Shown: piece by piece, positions 1-4,817 of the stretch
Layout of the letters: the number at the start of each line of letters is the position of its first letter
Position numbering within the stretch: position 1 is the first letter of the stretch
Assembly: GCA_905236615.1 (NCBI GenBank)
Contig: CAJORC010000048.1
Coordinates: 1 to 7,426 of the forward strand
DNA length: 7,426 bases
DNA from: an uncultured Lachnospiraceae bacterium
GTDB taxonomy: Bacteria; Bacillota; Clostridia; Lachnospirales; Lachnospiraceae
Direction of reading: 5' to 3'
Notes under the pieces: model-generated
What the model saw: the letters and a program-made list of their open reading frames with translations, nothing else
The model's database searches: none
What the model was told of the DNA's origin: nothing
Made by a program: the position numbers and the translations under genes

Positions 1-1054
1 CATTGAATTTTGCTATCATTTCAAGTATTTCCGTCGGACAGCTTTTTCCGGGCTCGCTGATGTAAAGAGCCTTCTTCTCTCCGCGCACCTGCTCACACAT
101 CGCATCGGGATCTATGATGATGCAGCTGAGCCAGAAATTAGGCTCTGAATTTTCCGCATCGAAAGGATTCATCTTCACGGGAAGATCTTTGAAACCTTCC
201 CTGTAACGCCCATAGATAGCCTTCTTCTGCGCAATATGCTCCTCAAGATAGGGGAGTTGTCCCCTGATAACTCCTGCAACCACATTGCTCATGCGGTAAT
301 TGTAGCCCAGCTCTTCGTGCTGGTACCATGCGGCATCTTCACGGGCCTGTGTTGACCACTTTCTTACCTTTTCCGCCTGGACCTTATCGTCCGTCAGGAG
401 CACTCCGCCGCTGCTACCGGTGATTATCTTGTTTCCGTTCATCGATATAATGGAAACATCGCCAAAGCATCCCGTCTGAACTCCTTTATAGCTTGCACCG
501 AAAGACTCAGCAGCATCCTCCACTATCAGAGCACCGTGCGCATCGCATATCTTCCTTATTTCATCCATTTTTCCGGGAGTACCGTAGAGATGAGCAATTA
601 CAAGCAGTTTAACATCAGGATATATCTCGAAAGCTTTCTCAAGAGCCTCCGGATCCATATTCCATGTGTCATATTCAGTATCTATAAATACTGCCTCGCC
701 GCCCTCATATGCAACCGGATTTACTGTTGCATCAAAAGTCATATCGGAACAGAAAACTCTTTTTCCCTCAAGACATCCATGCGCAACCTTAGGCTGTCCG
801 TAGAGCTTTTCCGCACAGAGACGAATGGCAAGATGAAGTGCTGCCGTTCCCGAAGACAATGCCACTGCATATTTACGTCCGATTTTTTCAGCACAGATAC
901 GCTCTACTTCATTCAGATTTTTTCCGACTGTTGACATCCAGTTGGTCTCATATGCTTCTTTAATATATTCGAGTTCTTCGCCATGCATTGTCGGTGAAGA
1001 GAGCCATATCTTTTCCTTAAAAGGCTCTATTCCGGCAAATCTCTCATCTGTCAT
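1..1054 (-). CDS. DegT/DnrJ/EryC1/StrS-family PLP aminotransferase, PglE/EpsN-like (C-terminus cut by window edge)
   Basis: The frame is open from the ATG at 1054-1052 to the left edge, giving 351 residues with no stop; the family is usually about 380-400 residues, so only the C-terminal tail is missing. Seen: the PLP phosphate-binding stretch SSGTAALHLA (residues 67-76), the cofactor-contacting aspartate in VEDAAES (D180), and the Schiff-base lysine K209 in NGNKIITGSSGG. Family knowledge: these enzymes move an amino group from glutamate to a nucleotide-linked 4-keto sugar. The NGNKIIT form is typical of PglE/EpsN-type enzymes that make UDP-4-amino-4,6-dideoxy-GlcNAc for surface glycans or glycoproteins, so that substrate is inferred. 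The start overlaps the upstream glycosyltransferase stop in ATGA, implying coupled translation; a purine-rich AAAGGA lies about 12 bases upstream. The enzyme should be cytoplasmic. Family call is firm; exact sugar is not. Confidence 0.93.
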   Translation of the reverse strand, partial: MTDERFAGIEPFKEKIWLSSPTMHGEELEYIKEAYETNWMSTVGKNLNEVERICAEKIGRKYAVALSSGTAALHLAIRLCAEKLYGQPKVAHGCLEGKRVFCSDMTFDATVNPVAYEGGEAVFIDTEYDTWNMDPEALEKAFEIYPDVKLLVIAHLYGTPGKMDEIRKICDAHGALIVEDAAESFGASYKGVQTGCFGDVSIISMNGNKIITGSSGGVLLTDDKVQAEKVRKWSTQAREDAAWYQHEELGYNYRMSNVVAGVIRGQLPYLEEHIAQKKAIYGRYREGFKDLPVKMNPFDAENSEPNFWLSCIIIDPDAMCEQVRGEKKALYISEPGKSCPTEILEMIAKFN

Positions 1055-2004
1055 TTTCTGTCACTGTCCTTTCCCTCGCAATTAGTCTGGGCTACTATAA
1101 ATATCGGGCGCCTCTTCGTTTCAAGATAAGTCTTTGAAAGATAGAGTCCTAAAATTCCCATACATAAAAGCTGAATTCCGGCAATAAATACGACTATAGT
1201 CACAGTTGACGCCCATCCTGCAACAGGATCTCCAAAGCAGAGTCTGCGTGCTATTATAAATACCATGGACACAAGAGATGCCAGAAAGCAGAAGCATCCG
1301 ATAAGTGATGACAATGTAAGCGGGAAAGTTGAAAAAGCCACTATTCCTTCAAGGCTGTACTTAAAGAGCTTCCAGAAAGACCACTTTGTCTCACCTGCAA
1401 CTCTTTCAACATTTTCATATTCAAGCCATTTGGTCTTGAAACCTACCCAGCCGAAAAGTCCCTTTGAGAAACGGTTATATTCGCTCATATCAAGCAGTGC
1501 ATCCACGAATTTCCTGCTCATAAGACGGTAATCTCTGGCTCCGTCCACCATGTCCGCCTGTGAAATATGATTCATTATCTTATAGAACATTCTTGCAAAA
1601 AATGAACGTATAGGCGGTTCACCTTTCCTCGTTACTCTGCGTGTTGCGACAGAATCATAACCGTCATATTTTACAACCCTGTACATTTCGGGAAGAAGTG
1701 ACGGCGGATCCTGCAGATCCGCATCCATCATAACGACATAATCGCCGGTTGAATTCTTAAGCCCTGCATAAATAGCGCCTTCCTTTCCGAAATTTCTGGA
1801 AAATGACACATATTTTACCCTATCATCTATCTCCGCAAGCTTCTTCATTTCTTCCAGCGAATTATCCTTAGAACCGTCATCTACAAAGATCAGTTCAAAC
1901 TCCACATCTTTCATCTCTGCGGTTGAACGCTGAAATTCTTTATAGAAAAGCGGTATACTTTCCTGTTCGTTATAGCATGGCACTATTGCTGATATCTTAT
2001 CCAT
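1051..2004 (-). CDS. Family 2 glycosyltransferase, GtrB/DPM1-like, with two C-terminal membrane segments
   Basis: 317 residues, the usual length for this group. Seen: a GT-A nucleotide-binding start (IVPCYNEQESI, residues 7-17), the VDDGSKDNS motif (41-49), the metal/nucleotide DAD at 94-96 within DADLQDPP, and a GARDYRLMSRK stretch (155-165). Two hydrophobic segments at about 229-252 and 266-289 are followed by a basic KTYLETKRRPIF tail (291-302). Family knowledge: DPM1/GtrB-type enzymes transfer a sugar from a nucleotide donor to a polyprenyl phosphate at the inner face of the membrane, and the lipid-linked sugar is then flipped for cell-surface glycan decoration. Inference: with the overlapping sugar aminotransferase it belongs to a glycan-modifying operon. 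The start is supported by AGAGGAG 10 bases upstream and a promoter at about 2063-2091. Donor sugar cannot be read from the sequence. Confidence 0.93.
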   Translation of the reverse strand: MDKISAIVPCYNEQESIPLFYKEFQRSTAEMKDVEFELIFVDDGSKDNSLEEMKKLAEIDDRVKYVSFSRNFGKEGAIYAGLKNSTGDYVVMMDADLQDPPSLLPEMYRVVKYDGYDSVATRRVTRKGEPPIRSFFARMFYKIMNHISQADMVDGARDYRLMSRKFVDALLDMSEYNRFSKGLFGWVGFKTKWLEYENVERVAGETKWSFWKLFKYSLEGIVAFSTFPLTLSSLIGCFCFLASLVSMVFIIARRLCFGDPVAGWASTVTIVVFIAGIQLLCMGILGLYLSKTYLETKRRPIFIVAQTNCEGKDSDRK

Positions 2005-2014
2005 TTCTCAAAAT

Positions 2015-2021
2015 CTCCTCT
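2015..2021 (-). promoter_or_regulatory. Ribosome binding site of the GT2 gene
   Basis: Reads AGAGGAG on the minus strand, 10 bases before the ATG at 2004-2002, which supports that start. Confidence 0.75.
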
Positions 2022-2062
2022 AAATAACAGATGAAATGTTATATGAAAGCATAACACTCTTC

Positions 2063-2091
2063 ATAATAACACGAATACCGTTTAACATCAA
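2063..2091 (-). promoter_or_regulatory. Candidate sigma-A promoter for the GT2/aminotransferase operon
   Basis: On the minus strand TTGATG (2091-2086) is separated by exactly 17 bases from TATTAT (2068-2063). The -10 is preceded by TGT, giving an extended TGn -10. Transcription would start near 2056 and give a leader of about 50 bases. Matches are 4 of 6 and 5 of 6 to consensus; the spacing and extended element add weight. Not tested. Confidence 0.6.
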
Positions 2092-2168
2092 ATTTTCTGT
2101 TTTATGATTCTCGACTGTTTTCTCTGATATATTATATTAAATTTAGTACAATACATTTAAGCACGGCA

Positions 2169-2177
2169 TGTTATAAT
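2169..2177 (+). promoter_or_regulatory. Extended -10 promoter of the desulfoferrodoxin gene
   Basis: TGTTATAAT is a perfect TGn plus TATAAT extended -10. No good -35 is seen at 16-18 bases upstream (AATACA-like sequence), as is common when the extended element is present. The transcript would begin near 2184, with a leader of about 42 bases. The flanking sequence is AT-rich with a small TAAATTTA palindrome at 2138-2145; I could not fit a convincing PerR box. Confidence 0.6.
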
Positions 2178-2214
2178 CGGGGTGTAGTCGATTTTACCGA
2201 TCTGTTTCTTGAAT

Positions 2215-2220
2215 GGAGGA
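2215..2220 (+). promoter_or_regulatory. Ribosome binding site that fixes the desulfoferrodoxin start
   Basis: GGAGGA ends 6 bases before the ATG at 2227. An in-frame TTG at 2209 lies upstream of, not downstream from, this site, so the ATG at 2227 is the correct start. Confidence 0.85.
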
Positions 2221-2226
2221 ATTCAT

Positions 2227-2610
2227 ATGGGAAATCTAATTTTTGCTCGTTGTGCTAAGTGTGGAAATTTTGTTGCCTTTATCGGAAAGAAGTCAGGCTG
2301 TACTCCCCAGTGCTGCGGTGAGGAAATGACTGTATTGAAGGCAAATTCAACAGACGGTGCTAATGAAAAGCACGTTCCCGATGTTAAGATCGAAGGTGAC
2401 AAAGTTATCGTTCAGGTTGGATCAACGCTTCATCCTGCTCTTCCTGAACATTACATCGCTTTTATCTGTCTCGAAACCGACAAGGGCTGTCAGTTAAAGA
2501 GCATAACTCCGGGCGATGAACCCAAGGCTGAATTCCTGCTTAACGGTGAGAAAGCTGTTGCAGTATATGAATTCTGCAATCTTCACGGACTATGGGTTAA
2601 GGATTTATAA
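2227..2610 (+). CDS. dfx: Desulfoferrodoxin (two-iron superoxide reductase)
   Basis: 127 residues, the normal length of class I (2Fe) superoxide reductase. Seen: an N-terminal desulforedoxin-type Cys4 site (C9, C12, C29, C30) and the C-terminal catalytic iron site with ligands H49, H69, H75, C117 and H120. The catalytic loop E47-K48-H49-V50-P51 is intact, and CNLHGLW (117-123) is a family signature. Family knowledge: the enzyme reduces superoxide to hydrogen peroxide in the cytoplasm without making oxygen, using electrons from rubredoxin or similar carriers; it is typical of anaerobes. The C12-C29 gap is one residue longer than in the Desulfovibrio proteins, and there are extra cysteines at 25, 81 and 88. 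The gene appears monocistronic, with its own promoter and terminator, divergent from the glycosyltransferase and convergent with glgB. Start chosen from the GGAGGA site rather than the TTG 18 bases upstream. Confidence 0.97.
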   Translation: MGNLIFARCAKCGNFVAFIGKKSGCTPQCCGEEMTVLKANSTDGANEKHVPDVKIEGDKVIVQVGSTLHPALPEHYIAFICLETDKGCQLKSITPGDEPKAEFLLNGEKAVAVYEFCNLHGLWVKDL

Positions 2611-2626
2611 AATTATTCGTACGATA

Positions 2627-2660
2627 AAGGGACGGCATGATTGCCGTCCCTTCTTTATTT
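2627..2660 (+). terminator. Rho-independent terminator after desulfoferrodoxin, perhaps bidirectional
   Basis: A perfect 10-bp stem, AAGGGACGGC (2627-2636) with GCCGTCCCTT (2643-2652), closes a 6-base loop ATGATT and is followed by a T-rich run (TTCTTTATTTTT). It begins 16 bases after the dfx stop. The glgB stop converges 19 bases beyond the stem, so the same hairpin could also end the glgB transcript, although the T-run on that strand is poor. Confidence 0.88.
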
Positions 2661-2670
2661 TTACTGTTAT

Positions 2671-4764
2671 TTAATCAAATTCGTAAATTGCAACTCCAAA
2701 CGGTGGCAGAGGGAAACCTATTGAATAATCACAGTTATCCCAAGGTGTCTTCTCAGTCTTGATCGTTGCCGGAAGAACTGTTCCGCTTCCTCCGAAACGT
2801 GTCTCATCACTGTTCAGTACAAGATGTGCCGTTGTCTCCTTGAAGATTCCCATTCTGTAATCGTTTCTCTGAACAGGTGTGAAATTAACGACCACTGCAA
2901 GATTCTTCTTCTTTGTGTGATCCATTCTCACAAATGAGTAAAGGCTCTTTTCCGTATCATCGGCATTTATCCATCTGAAGCCTTCTTCCCTGTTATCAAG
3001 TTCCCACATTGCAGGATATTTTCTGTATATCTCAAGAAGCTCTTTCACATAATTCTTCAATGCGGCATGATCGGGATCCTCGAGAAGGAACCAGTCGAGC
3101 TCTCTTGCCTCGCTCCATTCTCTTTCCTGACCGAATTCCTGTCCCATGAACAGGAGCTTCTTGCCGGCATGAGCCATCATGAATCCATATCCTGCCCTGA
3201 GGTTAGCAAATTTCTGCTTCTTGTCTCCGGGCATCTTATTGAGCATTGAGCACTTAAGATGTACTACCTCATCATGTGAAAGCACGAGAATATAGTTCTC
3301 AGCCTGATTATAGCTCATGGCGAAGGTCATCTTATAGTGATTATCTTTTCTGAAATAAGGGTCAAGTCTCATGTAATCGCAGAAATCATGCATCCAGCCC
3401 ATATTCCATTTGAATGAGAATCCAAGACCGCCGTCCTCGGGTTTTGAAGTAACCTTCGGCCATGCTGTTGATTCTTCCGCGATCATAAGTGTTCCGTGGA
3501 ACATTCCGAGAACTACAGAGTTAAGATGCTCAAAGAAAGCAATAGCCTCTAAGTTCTTGTTTCCGCCGTACTGGTTGGGAACCCACTGTCCGCCCTGTTT
3601 ACCATAGTCGAGGTAAAGCATGGATGCTACCGCATCAACACGAAGTCCGTCAATGTGGAACTCCCTCATCCAGTAAATTGCATTTGCAATAAGGAAATTC
3701 TTAACCTCATATTTGCCATAGTCAAAGATCTTTGTACCCCAATCAGGATGCTCTCCCTTTCTGGGATCTGTGTATTCGTAAAGCGGCTCTCCGTCAAAAT
3801 CCGCAAGTCCGAACTCATCTCTCGGGAAATGAGCCGGTACCCAGTCAAGGATAACACCGATATTGTTCTCGTGAAGCTTATTTACGAGATATCTGAAATC
3901 GTCAGGTGTTCCGTATCTTGAAGTCGGAGCATAATAACCGGTTACCTGATAACCCCATGAACCGTCAAAAGGATACTCTGCAATACCCATAAGCTCAACG
4001 TGGGTATATTTCATATCGTTAAGATACTCAACTATCCTGTCAGCAAAATCACGGTAGCTGTAAAGTCCGTCATTTTCGGGATGAGGATGTCTCATCCATG
4101 AACCCATATGACACTCGTAGATAGCAAGCGGCTCGCGGTTAACATCCTTCTGTTCTCTCTCGGACATCCATTTAGTATCAGACCAGCTAAAGTTTGAGAA
4201 ATAAACCCTTGATGCAGTTCCCGGGCGAAGCTCTGCATACTGTGCGAACGGATCTGCCTTATAAACGACTCCGCCATTCCTTTTTTCTATGCAGAATTTG
4301 TAAAGCACTCCCGACTGAAGACCGGGAACGAAAGTCTGCCATATTCCTAAAGGCTCCAGACGCTCCATGCGGTTTCTCGAAGTATCCCATTCATTGAACT
4401 CACCTACAAGACTGACATTTCTCGCATGTGGTGCCCATACCGAAAAGTAAACACCTTCAACTCCATCCTGAATAGAATGATGTGCTCCGAGCTTTCTGTA
4501 AATGTCATAATGCGTTCCGGTTCCGAAATAGTACTGGTCATCATTAGAAATAAAAACATGACTCAGTTTCTTGTTTTCCTGCTCATCCTTTAACCATTGC
4601 GGTACAGTCGGAGCCGTAGGCGGTGCCTGTATCGGTACTACTTCCGATAATTTCTTTTCATCCAAAGGCTTCTTTTCGGATGAAACTGCTTCTGCTCTTG
4701 CAACTTCAGCTTTCTCTGCTGTCTGCGGAGCATAATTCCTGTTTCTGTTCTTACGCTTACCCAT
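2671..4764 (-). CDS. glgB: 1,4-alpha-glucan (glycogen) branching enzyme
   Basis: 697 residues. Seen in order: a charged, probably disordered N-terminal extension (1-70, beginning MGKRKNRNRN); a single CBM48-like beta domain (about 100-190, with GEFNEWD at 121-127); the GH13 catalytic barrel with region I DWVPAHF (307-313), region II GLRVDAV with nucleophile D377, region III IAEEST with acid/base E430, region IV LSHDEV with D498; and a C-terminal beta domain ending PPFGVAIYEF. These match the D405/E458/D526 triad of E. coli GlgB. The enzyme cuts alpha-1,4 chains and rejoins them as alpha-1,6 branches in cytoplasmic glycogen. Odd points: only one N-terminal beta domain, the extension, and LKC after HDEVVH where GKG or GKR is common. 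It follows the TPR/pseudo-AAA+ gene by 26 bp; no other glycogen gene is in view. Start: ATG with GGGGG 10 bases upstream. Confidence 0.96.
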   Translation of the reverse strand: MGKRKNRNRNYAPQTAEKAEVARAEAVSSEKKPLDEKKLSEVVPIQAPPTAPTVPQWLKDEQENKKLSHVFISNDDQYYFGTGTHYDIYRKLGAHHSIQDGVEGVYFSVWAPHARNVSLVGEFNEWDTSRNRMERLEPLGIWQTFVPGLQSGVLYKFCIEKRNGGVVYKADPFAQYAELRPGTASRVYFSNFSWSDTKWMSEREQKDVNREPLAIYECHMGSWMRHPHPENDGLYSYRDFADRIVEYLNDMKYTHVELMGIAEYPFDGSWGYQVTGYYAPTSRYGTPDDFRYLVNKLHENNIGVILDWVPAHFPRDEFGLADFDGEPLYEYTDPRKGEHPDWGTKIFDYGKYEVKNFLIANAIYWMREFHIDGLRVDAVASMLYLDYGKQGGQWVPNQYGGNKNLEAIAFFEHLNSVVLGMFHGTLMIAEESTAWPKVTSKPEDGGLGFSFKWNMGWMHDFCDYMRLDPYFRKDNHYKMTFAMSYNQAENYILVLSHDEVVHLKCSMLNKMPGDKKQKFANLRAGYGFMMAHAGKKLLFMGQEFGQEREWSEARELDWFLLEDPDHAALKNYVKELLEIYRKYPAMWELDNREEGFRWINADDTEKSLYSFVRMDHTKKKNLAVVVNFTPVQRNDYRMGIFKETTAHLVLNSDETRFGGSGTVLPATIKTEKTPWDNCDYSIGFPLPPFGVAIYEFD

Positions 4765-4774
4765 TAGTGTAATG

Positions 4775-4779
4775 CCCCC
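4775..4779 (-). promoter_or_regulatory. Unusual G-run ribosome binding site of glgB
   Basis: Minus strand reads CGGGGGC, 10 bases before the glgB ATG. This is a poorer match to the anti-Shine-Dalgarno than the sites of the other genes here; it is the only candidate in the 26-bp gap. Confidence 0.45.
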
Positions 4780-4789
4780 GTTCTAATAT

Positions 4790-4817
4790 TTTATACTATA
4801 AAGTCTTTTTCCCTCAA
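4790..4817 (-). promoter_or_regulatory. Possible internal promoter for glgB
   Basis: TTGAGG (4817-4812), a 16-base spacer and TATAAA (4795-4790) on the minus strand, overlapping the last codons of the upstream gene. Transcription would start near 4783, with a leader of about 19 bases. Matches are 4 of 6 and 5 of 6; in AT-rich DNA this may be chance. Confidence 0.3.

Noticed and set aside
536..934. Plus-strand open frame of 132 codons
   Set aside because: Antisense shadow of the aminotransferase, whose minus-strand frame has clear PLP motifs across the same bases.
2121..2180. PerR-type operator upstream of desulfoferrodoxin
   Set aside because: The AT-rich stretch contains partial TTATAAT half-sites but no 7-1-7 palindrome with acceptable matches.
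2209..2226. Upstream TTG start for desulfoferrodoxin
   Set aside because: The GGAGGA ribosome site lies after the TTG and 6 bases before the ATG at 2227, and the shorter protein matches the family N-terminus.
2215..2229. GGAGGAATTCATATG looks like an expression-vector ribosome site (EcoRI and NdeI sites together)
   Set aside because: The flanks are natural: an extended -10 promoter upstream, an ordinary gene downstream, and no vector sequence. Chance resemblance.
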